Numbered from the stretch's first letter, positions 33,777 to 46,151 are shown. The stretch: 64,000 bases of DNA from Chelydra serpentina (GCA_037349315.1 JBAIAC010000048.1:39868501-39932500); one strand, 5' to 3'. The notes: generated by a model from the letters alone, not told the origin. Numbers and translations are program-made.

Positions 33777-36425
33777 ATGCCTGGCTCTCAGGGATTCAAG
33801 CCTTGCTCGGCATGCCAGAAGCCGATGCCTACAGGAGATCTGCACGTCTCCTGTCTCAAGTGCCTCGGGGAGTCCCACCTTCCGGACAAGTGCCGAATTT
33901 GTAAGTCCTTCAAGCCGCGGACCAAAAAGGAGCGGGACATTCGCTTAAAGCAGCTCCTTTTAGAGGCGTCTCTTAGCCCGATGTCGGCGCCGCATTGTAC
34001 CCCGGCACCAACCCCGGCAGCCTCAACGTCTGCGGCACCGGAACGCCCGAGCTCCGGAAAAGAACCCCGGCACCGTCCTTCTCTACCTGGGACCTCGCAG
34101 AGCCGCCCTCTGTCCCCGAGAGCCAAGAAGTCGGGAGGACCGACTAAGGCGCCACTGCATGCGCAGCCAGCTCCAGATCTGCCTAGGTCTGTTGAGGCGC
34201 CCGCACCGCCAGCTCCGGTACCGCAAGGACCGTTGAGTTCGGTGCCAGTGGTCTCCGTGCCACTTACTCCAGCCCACCATAGGCCATTGAGTCCGGCGGC
34301 GCCGGCCCTGCCAACTCCGGCACCCGAGAGGCCGTTGAGTGCAGGTCAGCCTCTGCAGGCTCCGGTACCGACGACTCCGGTCCCGTGAGGGCCGTTGAGC
34401 TCGGTAGCCGCCAGCTCCCCGGCACGCTCCGTAGTTGAGCTTCCGCTGCCGTCCACGCCGGACACCTTCGCAGCGGCGCGGGACCTGATCCAGATGACCG
34501 CTCCGGCACCGACCCCGTCTACGGTACCGCCGGTGCGGATCATCACTTCACGCGGCAAACCGGCCATCTTCCACCCGGTGCCGCAGGCGGAGACCAGCCA
34601 GCAGCAACCACCTGCGTCTCCAAGGTACCGCTCGCAGTCCCGGCACCGATCTCAATCCCGGCGCCATTCGTACTCGCAGTACCGCTCCAGGTCCCCCTCC
34701 ACGCGGAGGTACCCTGACTCTCGACGCCGCTCCCGGTCCCGCGGCCGGTCGACGCGCAGGTCGCCGAGACGATCCAGGTCCAGATCTGTGTCACGGTACC
34801 GAGATCATCGCCGGTACCGCTCCAGGTCCCGCCTCCGATCCGGCTCTCGACGCCGCTCTTCATCCCGGCGCCGATCCGGCTCTCAACGCCGATCCGGCTC
34901 CCGGCACCGGACACCATCCCGGTACCGATCCGGCTCCCGGCACCGGACACCATCCCGGCACCGATCCGGCTCCCGGTACCGGATACCATCCCGGCACCGG
35001 ACCCCACCAAGGAGGCAGACCCTGGCCACGCAGACGTCACTGCATGGGTACTCTGCCCCACCCTGGCCTTCACGCTCTGGATCCCGCTCTTCCAGAGCTG
35101 GCAGCGACCTCTATGCTGAGGACCGCACCATCAGTGACCAGGGCCACCTGCCAGAGACCGGGCAGGTTCAGGAGCGGTGGCCATTCTGGACCCCTATGGC
35201 ATACTACGAAGCCCAGAGGGTACCACCAAGAGCTCCCACCTCGACCACTTTGGAGCGTAGAGCGCCAGAGGCTACAGTCTCCCGACCTCCAGAGGCTACA
35301 GTCTCCAGGCCTCTGCCAGAGGTAGAGCAGACAGCACCGGAGCCCCCAGCCCTGGGCCCCGAAGAGGTACCCATCGAGGACCCGCTCGCCCAAGGCCTGT
35401 CCTCCTCCTCCTCTCCTGACGAGGCAGTGGCTGGAGCATCATCATCCGGCCCCCCTCCCATTGATCTCAGGGACCATCAAGACCTGCTACGCAGATTGGC
35501 CCTCAACATGGACCTCCAGATAGAGGAGGTCCCTGAACTGGAGGACCCCGTGGTGGACATCCTGACGACCGATGCCCCCACTAGGGTTGCCTTACCCTTT
35601 GTGCGTACCATCCTTGCCAACGCCACATCCATCTGGCAGACGCCAGCCTCAATACCCCCCACTGCCAGGGGGGTAGAGAGAAAGTACATGGCCCCCCCGA
35701 GAGACTTTCAATACCTATACACGCACCCCCCTCCGTGTTCACTGGTGGTCCAATCCGTCAACGAGAGGGAGAGGAACGGCCAACAGGCCCCAGCCCCAAA
35801 GTCGAAGGACGCCAAGCGCCTAGACTTGTTTGGCAGGAAGATCTACTCAGGGGGGGGCCTACAGCTTCGTGCGGCGAACCAACAGGCACTCCTGAGCCGC
35901 TATGGTTATAACACCTGGGTCTCGATGGAGAAATTCAAAGAACTTATACCTCCAGAGTCCAGGCAGGAGTACAAGGCTTTCGTGGAGGAGGGCAAGAAGC
36001 TGGCCAGGACGTCGTTGCGGGCCTCCTTGGACATCGCCGACTCCGCTGCCAGGACTATCGCCTCGAGAGTCGCCATGCGGCGCATCTCCGGGTTGCAATC
36101 TTCCACCCTCCCAGCAGAGGTCCAGTATACGATCCAGGACCTACCCTTTGACGGGCAGGGCCTGTTTTCTGAAAAAACAGACCCGAAGCTGCAGACCCTG
36201 AAGGACGGTCGTACCATCATTCGCACGCTGGGGATGCATACCCCCGCGACGCAGCGCAGGCCCTTCCGGCCTTTCGTACGACGCACCTACTTCCCCCCCG
36301 CACCACGACAGGACTTTTACAGGAGGCCGCGTGGTCGAGGGGGTAGGAGACAGCAGCCCGGCCGACAGACCGGCCAGAGGCAGGGCCCCCACAAGCCATC
36401 GTCGGGGCCCAAACAAAATTTTTGA
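33777..36425 (+). pseudogene. DIRS Gag-like ORF with RS-rich region, one in-frame stop
   Basis: One frame of 883 codons is open from ATG 33777 to the stop at 36425 except for a TGA at 34386-34388 (residue 204). The N terminus has a zinc-binding pattern (C-x2-C, then H-x2-C-x2-C-x4-H-x5-C-x2-C). A Pro/Ala/Ser-rich stretch follows, then about residues 283-411 are packed with RS, SRYRS, SRHRTPSR and RRSGS repeats like an SR splicing-factor domain. The C-terminal half has a helical, better-conserved-looking part (RKIYSGGGLQLRAANQQALL, SRASLDIADSAARTIASRVA) and ends RGRGGRRQQPG. DIRS ORF1 proteins are Gag-like by position; nucleic-acid binding is inferred from the basic repeats. Confidence 0.8.
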
Positions 36426-38344
36426 AGGGGCGCTCGAGGCCGGAGTACCAGTCCCAACCGATCCTGCCCTCCTGTTCCTGAACCGCCTCTCCCCCTTCTC
36501 CCCGGCGTGGTCAAATATCACCACGGACCGCTGGGTCTTACATACTGTCCAGGGGGGATACCGACTGCAGTTCGTCTCCCCGCCTTCATCCCACCCTCCC
36601 ACCCCGTCCCTCTTCAGGGACCCTTCTCACGAGCAACTCCTTATCCAGGAGGTGCACGAACTCCTTACTGTAGGAGCGGTGGAGGAGGTCCCAAGGGATC
36701 TCAGAGGCAAGGGATTCTACTCCCGTTATTTCCTAATCCCAAAGGCAAAGGGGGCTACGTCCTATCCTGGACTTACGGGGTCTCAACAAGTTTATGGTAA
36801 AGTTGAAATTCCGTATGCTCTCCCTGGGCACTATTATCCCCTCTATGGATCGGGGAGACTGGTACGCCGCCCTCGACATGAAGGACGCGTATTTCCATAT
36901 TGCCATCTACCCACCTCACAGACGCTTCCTGCGCTTCGTAGTGGGCCAGAGACACTTCCAGTTCGCAGTCCTGCCATTCGGCCTCTCAACAGCACCGAGA
37001 GTCTTTACGAAATGCATGGCAGTGGTAGCAGCCGCCCTTCGGCGTCAAAGAGTTCAGGTATTCCCCTATCTCGACGACTGGCTTATCCGTGGCAACTCCG
37101 CCAACCAGGTCCAGTCTCACATTCGCAAGGCCATGGACATGTTCAACCGTCTGGGCCTCCTACTGAACGTAGAAAAGTCCACTTTGGTGCCAACACAGAG
37201 AATAGACTTCATAGGGGCAATACTGGACTCTATCCTCGCCAGGGCGTTCCTCCCAGAGGCTCGCTTCCAAACGCTTGCAGCCGCCATACGCAGCCTCCAA
37301 GCCTTCCCAACGTCAACGGCCCGCTGCTGCCTCAGCCTCATGGGTCATATGGCATCATGCACCTTCGTGACAGCTCACGCCAGGTTACGCCTACGGCCCC
37401 TCCAAGCATGGCTGGCCTCCGCGTACCGGCCACACAGGGACAACCTCGATATCATTCTGACGGTCCCACCGCAAGTCCTAGCCTCCCTCAACTGGTGGCT
37501 GGACCCCGCACATGTGATGTCAGGTGTTCCCTTTCATCCACCACAGCCTTCCCGTGCCTTGACTACGGATGCGTCATCCCTCGGCTGGGGGGCTCACCTG
37601 CAGAACTTCCAAACGCAGGGCCTGTGGTCAGAACAGGAGCTGACACTACACATCAATGTCAGAGAACTCCGAGCGGTACGTCTTGCCTGCCAAGCCTTCG
37701 CTCAACACTTACAGGGCCGCTGTGTTTCCATTCTTACAGACAACACGACGGCCATGCATTACATCAACAGACAGGGAGGGGCACACTCCCTTCCCCTCTG
37801 CCGAGAGGCAACTCAGCTCTGGGACTTTTGCATAGCCCGTTCCATTCACCCCGTGGCCTCGTTTCTCCCAGGAGTCCAGAACACCTTGGCGGACCGCCTG
37901 AGCAGGTCCTTTCAAACTCACGAGTGGTCCATTCGACCAGACGTCATCCACTCTGTCTTCCAGAGGTGGGGGTTTCCCCAGATAGACCTCTTCGCGACTC
38001 GCGAGAACAGGAAATGCCACGTGTTCTGCTCATTCCAGGGTCGCTCCCCAGGCTCCCTGACAGACGCCTTTCTCCATCCTTGGACGGACAACCTGGCCTA
38101 TGCCTTCCCACCAGTTCCACTGGTCCACAGAGTCCTGCTCAAACTACGCAGGGACAAGGCCAGAGTAATCCTGATTGCTCCAGCGTGGCCCAGGCAACAC
38201 TGGTATACCACACTCCTGGAGCTGTCCGTGACAGACCCGATCCCTCTACCGCGATGGCCGGACCTGATCACGCAGCAGCACGGCAGGCTCCATCATCCCG
38301 ACCTGCAGTCCCTTCACCTCACGGCGTGGCTGCTGCATGGCTGA
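36331..38344 (+). pseudogene. DIRS reverse transcriptase, RNase H and methyltransferase-like ORF, frame-shifted once
   Basis: The N-terminal RT part (SRYFLIPKAKG) is in the frame open from 36331. The catalytic part is in another frame, open 36794-38344 (516 codons), so a small indel lies near 36750-36765. Motifs in the second frame: ALDMKDAYFHI (residues 26-36), LPFGLSTAP (60-68), YLDD at 37067-37078; RNase H with LTTDASSLGWG near 37558 and LTDNTTAMHYINRQ; then PQIDLFATRENRKC and ILIAPAWPRQHWY, the methyltransferase-like domain of DIRS elements. The product would copy element RNA into DNA. It is followed by and overlaps the recombinase frame. Confidence 0.88.
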
Positions 38345-39393
38345 ACCCGTCGGAGCTACGATGTTCCAGCCCGGTCCAGCACGTTCTGCTGAGCAGTAGG
38401 AAACCCTCCACCAGGTCCACCTACTCAGCTAAGTGGAAACGTTTTTCCCTGTGGTGTGGCACTCGGGGTCTCAACCCCCTGCAGGTGCCGATTCACACCA
38501 TATTGGACTACCTCCTCTCACTAAAGGAGCAGGGTCTGGCTCTCTCGTCGCTAAAAGTCCACCTAGCGGCAATCTCAGCCTTTCACCCCTGGGACGGGGC
38601 GGGTTCTGTTTTCTCCAACCCCATGGTTACCAGGTTCCTTAAGGGGTTAGAACGGCTACACCCGCTGGTACGCCGCCCGGTCCCTACATGGGACCTCAAC
38701 CTAGTCATTACCAGGCTCATGGGTGCCCCATTCGAGCCCATGGCCACTTGCTCCATGCTGTATCTCTCATGGAAAACGGCCTTTCTAGTAGCCATCACCT
38801 CGGCTAGACGCGTCTCTGAGCTCAGAGCGCTTACTTCGGAACCACCTTATACGGTGTTCCATAGGGATAAAGTACAGCTCAGGCCACACCCGGCCTTCCT
38901 GCCCAAGGTAGTGTCGGCCTTCCATATTAACCAAGACATTTTTCTACCTGTCTTTTATCCTAAGCCCCATGCCTCCAGGAAGGAGCAGCAACTCCATTCC
39001 TTGGATGTCCGGAGAGCCCTCGCCTTCTACATTGAGAGGACAAAGCCGTTCCGGAAATCGACCCAGCTGTTCATCGCAGTGGCGGACCGGATGAAAGGCC
39101 TTCCCGTCTCTTCCCAGCGCATCTCGTCGTGGATCACCTCGTGCATCCGCACATGCTATGACTTGGCAGGTGTCCCCACCATGCACACTACGGCCCACTC
39201 TACCCGAGCTCAGGCCTCGTCGTCTGCCTTCCTGGCACACATACCTATACAGGACATTTGTAGGGCCACGACATGGTCGTCAGTACACACTTTTGCCTCG
39301 CACTATGCCATAGTGCAACATTCTAGAGACGACGCCGCTTTTGGTTCGGCGGTCCTAAACTCTGCTGTATCACAGTCCGACCCCGCCTCCTAG
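38345..39393 (+). CDS. DIRS tyrosine recombinase (integrating enzyme)
   Basis: This is the C-terminal part of a frame that is open for 1020 codons from 36331 to 39393; the recombinase itself starts close to 38350. The N-terminal SAM-like DNA-binding part includes STRSTYSAKWKRFSLWC. The catalytic domain shows the first Arg in SARRVSEL (38806-38811), the HxxR box HSTR (39196-39207) and the final Tyr in ASHYA (39304-39306), the usual order for tyrosine recombinases. It would join the circular DNA intermediate to the chromosome, replacing a DDE integrase. No stop or frameshift is visible here. The true start codon is unknown. Confidence 0.88.
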
Positions 39394-39410
39394 GAATGGC
39401 TTGGGAGTCA

Positions 39411-39512
39411 CCTAACTGGAATACATATGAGCAAGCACTCGAAGAAGAAAACACGGTTACTCACCGTAGTAACTGGTGTTCTTCGAGATGTGTTGCTCAT
39501 ATGTATTCCAAA
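39411..39512 (+). repeat. Internal complementary region of the DIRS element
   Basis: Bases from CCTAACTGGAATACATATGA to CACTCGAAGAAG are complementary to the left outer end. The following AAAACACGGTTACTCACCGT to GCTCATATGTATTCC is complementary to the right outer end (39689-39756). Such a region templates completion of the ends during DIRS replication. Confidence 0.88.
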
Positions 39513-39543
39513 CCCGCCCTCCTTCCCCACTGTCGGAATAGCC

Positions 39544-39757
39544 GGCAAGAAGGAACTGAGAGGGCGATGGGCCGGCTGCAGTATATATCGGGGCACCTAA
39601 CGGCGCCACTCCAGGGGGCGCCAGCCGGCCCACCAAGTGTTGCTAGGGTAAAAATCTTCCGACGATCGTGCACGCCGCGCGCGCACACCTAACTGGAATA
39701 CATATGAGCAACACATCTCGAAGAACACCAGTTACTACGGTGAGTAACCGTGTTTTT
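39544..39757 (-). repeat. Right inverted terminal repeat of the DIRS element
   Basis: Inverted copy of 33392-33577, extended by GAACACCAGTTACTACGGTG and AGTAACCGTGTTTT at the outer end, which pairs with the internal complementary region. The exact last base is blurred by a T-run. Confidence 0.88.
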
Positions 39758-39799
39758 TTTGGCATCTGTACAACTTTCCCAAATGACTTTTAGGCTTCT

Positions 39800-41700
39800 T
39801 TCTTAAATTATTGTCTCGCTCATATATTGCAAAGGCCAACAGACTGCAGAATTAGTTACTTTATCCCACCAATGAACACCAAGTATTCTCCACAAGTATC
39901 TGTGATGCAATGCGTTAAGTTTTCTGTTTTGGGCTTGTAGCATTTGCCAAGTTTCCGAAGCATATAACACAATGACATCATATAACTTTATCTTGGTTAT
40001 TGTGTGAATCTCTGTAGTTTTCCAAATATTTGCCAATCTTGACAAAACTCCACTTGCATTGCCAAGTATTGTTTCCACCTCCTAATTGAGTTGGCTTACA
40101 GCACTGATTGTGCTTTCAAAATACACAACTTGTTAACCATAACATATTTATCACTATCAGTCACATAAGTACTATCATTGCTGACTCCTCTTTCAATGAT
40201 CATGAATTTCATTGTCTTTTGGTTGATTCTTCTATTTTGGCAGCCTCACATTTGACATTGATAGTGGTCTTTTTCGTGGCATCACCATTTGTGTCCAACA
40301 GTACATTGCCATCTACAAAGTCAAGATCTTGAAGTTTTCCTCTACTCCACAACTCCTGTATCTTCCTTTGACGTTGCTCCTCGCATTTCATGATCTGTCA
40401 CAATACAGAAAAGAAGGGGTTGTAAGATGCAATCTCTTCTGCCATTCCAGTGATGATATCAAACCAATTGGTCTCTCCACTCTCTTACACATTATTTTGA
40501 ACTTTCATACAGCTTCTTGACTAGTGATTCTATTTTTCTAGGAAGCCCAGGTTGTCTCTCCATGGTGACTTTCTATGAATTCACTCGAAAGCCTTGATGA
40601 AATCTATGATGTTCAAGACTAATCATCTCTGGTAGGCAAGACCTTTGCAATCAAATTGTCTCAGTGCAATGATGTGATCTTCACACAGATTTTCAGTCTA
40701 AAGCCTGCTTGCTCATTATGCAGTTTTTCATTTATGACTACTTTTGAGTGTGTTGAATAGTATACTGGAGAACACTTTTCCAGGTACTAGAAGTAATGTT
40801 ATTCCTCACCAGTTGTCACACATGAGTTGGTTGCCTTTCTTTAATAACTTATAGATCATACATTTCTTCCAGCCATCTGGGCAACGTTCTTTCTTTCATA
40901 TGCTATATTACAAAGTCCATGTACTGCCACAGTCTCACCAGCTTTAAGCACTTCAGCAGTAATCTTATCTTGACAAGATGCTTTGCTGTTTTTGAGCTGC
41001 TTAATTTCGCTCTCTGTTTCTGCTTCTGAAATGTCTAACAGTGAAATGTTTAATTATTCACCTTCTTTGCATCCACCAATTGGAATTATTGGCTGAGTAC
41101 TTCAGATGTTCTTGCTATTGTTCCTTTTGTTCAGCTTCTTTGTTAACAATCTTTCGCTTTTACGATATAATTCTGACTCTGGAACCAGGATAAAAATTGC
41201 TTACACACCTAAACAGTTTGTCATCTCTCACTGACACTTCTTTGGCTTCTGAAACTTTTATCAGGCCATTCTCTTTTATCTTTCCAGCATAACTTATTTA
41301 CTACTTTGTCTTTCTCTATATACTGCCATTGCAATAGGTGGTGTTCTTCTTGGGTCACCTGTATTTGCCTTTTTTTTTTTTTTTAGGGCTTTTCTTTCCT
41401 CAATCAATTTCCATGTGTGTGGCTATATCCATTCCTTTTCCCTTGATCTTCTTGGTCCAGGTGAAGTTGTGGCAGCTTCTTTGCAAACATCTCTGAAACA
41501 TGTCCATTGTTCTTCTATATCATCATCGAGTACCCACCACTCTTGAAATCCATTTGAGAGTTGGATTTAAAATCCCTTTTGATTCCTGGGTCAGGCAGTT
41601 TCTTCAAATCAAATGTAACTTCTCTTTTCTCGTTATCTTATCTTTTTGGCTTTATTCTGATGGACTGTATCCATCTAATCATATTGTGCAGCATACTCAC
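39800..41700 (-). mobile_element. Non-CR1 LINE remnant
   Basis: On the minus strand, 40078-39803 encodes a LINE RT C-terminal signature (IKLYDVIVLYASETW, ALHHRYLWRILGVHWWDKVT). Upstream, near 40700-40560, is a broken FRPGRS-type block (NEQAGFRLKICVKI and a degraded DFKKAFDS-like piece). This differs from CR1 and fits another non-LTR clade, not firmly assigned. Many stops; limits approximate. Confidence 0.6.
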
Positions 41701-41839
41701 TTGGTGGTTTAACAGAACAAATGCTATCCCTTAAACCCAAGGACACTGTCATTATCACTCTCTCTCTCAGTACATGGCATAGGTACACAGTGCTGAGTTC
41801 AGGTGGGGAGCTGAGAACAAGCATGCTCAGCACAAGCCC

Positions 41840-42690
41840 AGGCACATATTATTATTTTATTATTATTTTGTTGTATAATCAGAGTGCCTAAGAACCCTAG
41901 TCATGCACCAGGACTCCATTGTGCTAGGAGCTGTACATACACATACATAAAAAGGTCCCTTTCCCAAATAGCTTAAAATAAGTATATGACAAGAGACAAC
42001 ACATGGATACAGACAGATGGGAAGTACAAGGAAACTATGAGACAGTATTGGTCAGCATAATAGACAGTGGTCTCAGCTCATCAACAGCCTAACTGATGTC
42101 AAGAATTTTGCTGGCATCTCATCAAAGGAGAGTTTTTGAAGGTGGATAATGAGGTAGTTTTGCAGATGTTTATAGGGATTACCTTCCAAGTGTAAGGGGC
42201 AGGATGGGGGAAAAACACCAAAGGTGCTTGTTGAAAAATTTAACGTGTGATGGAAGCAGCCATCATGGGATGATTGGAGGCAAGTGTCAACAAACTCAAT
42301 AGTGAATGACAGATGATAGGGCGGTGATAAACCCTGAAGAGCCTTGAAAGTGAAGACAAGCAGCTCATAGTTGATGCAATAGAGAAGAGGGAGCCATGGG
42401 AGGTATGCAAAAAGAGGGATGTGATGGTCAAAGGAAAGGGTTACGAAATTGATCTTCGCTGCAGAAGCATTCTGAATGAATTTGAGCTGGGTAAGATTGC
42501 ATTTGTTAAAGCCAGAGAGAAGGATGTTGCAATAATTGAAACATGAGGTGATGAGACCTTGGATGAGTGGCCCATCCTGTTGAGACTGGGTGGGGAGATG
42601 TGAACAGGCATCCTCAGTAAATGGCACAGGCCCACAAACTGCTTGGGGGGTGGGATGAGAATACCCACTGAGATTAATAGACCAGTTCAC
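41840..42690 (-). mobile_element. Ancient L2/L3-type LINE 3' portion
   Basis: The minus-strand frame 42690-42073 (205 codons, broken relative to an RT) has the C-terminal pattern CFNYCNILLSG, QLKFIQNASAAKI and LVFTFKALQGLSPPY, typical of the L2/CR1 group. The 3' end (AGTCATGCACCAGGACTCCA and GTGCTAGGAGCTGTACATAC on the plus strand) matches fragments near 3830 and 20570. It is an old copy. Confidence 0.65.
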
Positions 42691-42699
42691 ACCTCTGAG

Positions 42700-42955
42700 C
42701 TATTGTTTCAGGCTGTATTCATTTCCATGGGGTGTTCTTATTCAGTTTCGTGCATCTGGTGAAGTGCTCTCCTGTCGACGTAATTACTCCACCTCAATGA
42801 GAGAAGGAAGCTATATTGGCAAGAGAGCGTTCCTCTCGCCGACAAAAGTGCAGTGTAGACACTGCTTAAGTCAATGTAAGTTACGTCACTCAGGGAGGCG
42901 GTTTTTTCACACCTCTGAACGACATAATTTACGTCGATTTAAGCCCTGAGATGAA
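42700..42955. mobile_element. MITE fragment
   Basis: GTGCAGTGTAGACACTGCTTAAGTCAATG, with paired ACGTAATT and AATTTACGT blocks, is typical of the turtle MITEs with GTAGAC ends. No exact ends were found. Confidence 0.4.
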
Positions 42956-44155
42956 TGGGCCATTTCTCACCTCTCTGAGCCTCCTGTGCTGCAGATGGTT
43001 GTGTAGAGCCACTTCCCCATACACTGGACCCAAATTTGGGGTAGGGCTCTCTGCATTTCCACTCTTCTGTCCTTTCCTGCCTTTACAGCCCCCACCACCT
43101 TCCTTTCTCTGAGATTACTAGAGACATTGAGAGGCAAATAGGAGGGTGGAGCAGCAGGGATGAAGAGGGGCTCAGAGCAGCTGCGGCATGGAGATGGGCA
43201 GAGCTGTGGGTGTGGTGGAGGGATTGGAGCTGGGTTGGAAGATGTAAGGGAGTCCATGTCAGTCTCTGCATCTTCTCTCCAGCTACTTAACTTGCAGAGT
43301 CCTGCCTATACCTTGTCAATAGAGAGGAGGGCTGGGAGAAAGGACTAGGTTGTGCTGATCATGCAAAGAAATGGGAGATGAGGAGATGGTTTAGGACTGA
43401 TGTGCAGCCAGTGCCTTTTGTGACAGGGGTAATTACTGCCAAGGAGTCAGAGGCACAGATGGGGAGAGCTTGGCTGTGGTACATGAGGAAATGGAGATTT
43501 TTTTAAAAAACAGGGAAATTAACTGCCCCAAAACTTCATTTACTCAGATTAAGGTTGTTCAGTGCTGCCTTCTGCCCTTCCAAAATGTGGGGAGTGACTA
43601 AATATAACCCTCTGTATTTCCTGGTGTTCAAAGTAAAATACATGCCACCACTGCAATGCAATTTTAACTCTGCCCTCTTTGAGCAGTACCCCTGCACACC
43701 AATAACACACATACTAGCACTCAGAATTAGCTCTAGTTAACCCCTCTCGAGTTAGCCTAGCTTGAGTAAGAGTGGCTACATAGTGAAATAATACTCAAGC
43801 TGCACAGAGTGATTGGATTAGCAATGCAGAATAGCTGTGTTCCCACTGCATTATCTGCTTGAGTATCAGCAACACTTGAACTTTAACCCGTTTCCCCTGA
43901 CAGCCCATCTAGCTTGAGTTTAAAATGCCACCTAACTTGAGCTAGAGACTTGTGAGCAGACAGGAGTCAGGATAGGGGCAACACTGAAGTTATACCACAA
44001 GCCCACACGGCAGTGAAAACGGGCCCCCATACGCTGCAGAATGCCTTAGGACCTGAGCACTGTTGGACAAAATCTCACGCTTTCTCTTGCTAAGGCAAAA
44101 CTTGAGTCAGGCATAACAAACAGCTGTCTACAGCTGGCCTACATGCAAACACTGA
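42956..44155. other. SLC25A40 intron, unclassified
   Basis: No exon or element with definable ends. Frames near 42967-43348 are composition-driven. Confidence 0.35.
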
Positions 44156-44414
44156 GGCCTGGTCCACACTAGGTGGGGGGATCGATCTAAGATATGCAAC
44201 TTCAGCTACGAGAATAGCGTAGCTGAAGTCGATGTATCTTCGATCGAATTAAAATTACTTACTTCGGGTCCACGCGGCGCAGGCTCGCTCCCCCGTCGAC
44301 TCCACTTACTCCTCGCGCTGAGCTGGAGTTCCGGAGTCGACATGAGATGCGATAAATCGATCCCCAGAAGATTGATCTCTACCCACTGAATCAACGGGTA
44401 GTGTGGACGTACCC
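44156..44414. mobile_element. MITE with GTCCACACTA ends
   Basis: Left GGCCTGGTCCACACTAG, right TAGTGTGGACGTACCC followed by TA. An inner hairpin pairs ACTTCAGCTACG with CGTAGCTGAAGTCGA. Same family as 63615-63910. Confidence 0.75.
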
Positions 44415-44449
44415 TAAGACTACTCCACACAAACCACCCCAGACTTAGA

Positions 44450-46025
44450 ACATAACATAAGAACAGCCATATTGGGTCAGACCAAAGGTCCATCTAGCCC
44501 AGTATCCTGTCTTCTGACAGTGGCCAATGCCACATGCCCCAGAGGAAATGAAAAGAATAGGTAATCATCAAGTGATCCATCCCATCGTCCCTTCCCACCG
44601 TCTGGCAAATAGAGGCTAGGGACACCATCCCTGTCCATCCTGGCTAATAGCCATTGATGGACCTATCCTCCATGAACTTTTCTAGTTCTTTTTTGAACTC
44701 TGTTATAGTCTTGGCCTTCACAACATCCTCTGGCAAGGAGTTTCACAGGTTGACTGTGAGTTGTGTGGAAAAAATACTTCCTTTTGTTTGTTTTAAACCT
44801 GCTTCCTATTACTTTAATTTGTGATCCCTAGTTCTTGTGTTATGAGGAGTAAATAACACTTCCTAATTTGCTTTCTCTATACCACTCGTGATTTTATAAA
44901 CCTCTATCGTATCCCCCCTTAGTCGTCCCTTTTCCTAGCTGAAAAGTCAGTCTTATTAATCTCTCCTCATATGGCAGCCATTCCATACCCCTAATCATTT
45001 TTGTTGCCCTTTTCTGAACCTTTTCCAATTCCAATATATCTTTTTTGAGATGGAGCGACCACATCTACATGCAGTATTCCAGATGGGAGCGTATCATGGA
45101 TTTATATAGAGGCAATATGATATTTCCTGTCCTATTATCTATCCCTTTCTTAATGATTCCCAGCATTCTGTTTGCTTTTTTGACTACTGCTGCACATTGA
45201 GTGGATGTTTTCAGAGAACTATCCACACTGACCCCCAAGATCTCTTTCTTGAGTGGTAACAGCTAATTTAGATTCCATCATTTTATACGTATAGTTGAGA
45301 TTGTGTTTTCCAATGTGCATTACTTTGCATTTATCAACATTGAATTTCATCTGCCATTTTGTTGCCCAGTCACCCAGTTTTCTGAGATCCCTTTGTAATT
45401 CTTCAGTCTGCTTTGGACTTAACTGTCTTGAGTAGTTTTCTATCATTCACAAATTTTGCCACCTCAATGTTTAACACCTTTTTCCAGATCATTTATGAAT
45501 ATGTTGAATAAGACTGGTCCCAGTACAGACCCCTGGAGGACACCACTATTTATCTCTCTCCATTCTGAAAACTGATTTTATTCCCATCCTTTGTTTCCTA
45601 TCTTTTAACCAGTTACCAATGCATAAGAGGACCTTCCTTGTTGTCCCTTGACAGCTTACCTTGCTTAAGAGCCTTTGGTGAGAGATTTTCAAAAAGTCTT
45701 TGACAAGGTCCAAGTACACTATATCCACTGGATCCACAAGCTCGTCCACATGCTTGTTGACCCCCTTAAAGAATTCTAGTAGATTGGTAACGCATGATTT
45801 CCCTTTACAAAAACCATGTTGACTCTTCCCCAACAAATTATGTTCATCTCTATGTCTGACAATTTTGTTCTTTACTATAGTTTCAACCAGTTTGCACAGT
45901 ACTGAAGTCAGGCTTACTGGCCTGTAATTGCCGGGATCACCTCTGGAGCCCTTTTAAAAAATTGGCATCACATTAGCTATCCTCCAGTCATTTTGGTACA
46001 GAAGCTGATTTAAATGATAGGTTAC
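44450..46025 (-). mobile_element. CR1-clade LINE, 3' part (RT and 3' UTR)
   Basis: Minus-strand segments: 45836-45546 encodes the RT finger/palm region (QHGFCKGKSCVTNLLEFF, DPVDIVYLDLVKDF); 45446-45219 encodes the thumb (LRKLGDWATKWQMKFNVDKC). The 3' UTR runs to 44450. It is the 3' third of one LINE whose other parts lie at 47403-48378 and 53871-54700; two later insertions split it. Frameshifts and stops make it inactive. Confidence 0.88.
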
Positions 46026-46151
46026 TGTAAGGGTCTCAGTCTACGGCGGGGTGGTGGGGCGCCAGCCCGCCTCGCTGTGCTCGGTCGATTATCTTGGGGA
46101 ATGGGCAGTCTCGGACCCGAACTCCTCGGGTCGGGTCCGGTGCGGTAGCGG

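Larger units (their letters stand above)
33392..39757 (+). mobile_element. DIRS-type retrotransposon with tyrosine recombinase
   Basis: A complete-looking DIRS layout: inverted terminal repeats of about 185 bp (33392-33577 and 39544-39757), a Gag-like frame, an RT/RNase H/methyltransferase-like frame, a tyrosine recombinase frame, and an internal complementary region (39411-39512). The internal region joins copies of both outer ends in inverted orientation. No target duplication is evident, as expected for recombinase-mediated insertion. It lies in an SLC25A40 intron, same strand. GC content is much higher than the flanks. Gag has one in-frame stop and RT one frame change, so this copy is probably not autonomous. 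Confidence 0.93.

Noticed and set aside
34543..35073. 176-codon minus-strand Gly/Ser-rich frame
   Set aside because: It is the antisense shadow of the RS-rich DIRS Gag repeats.
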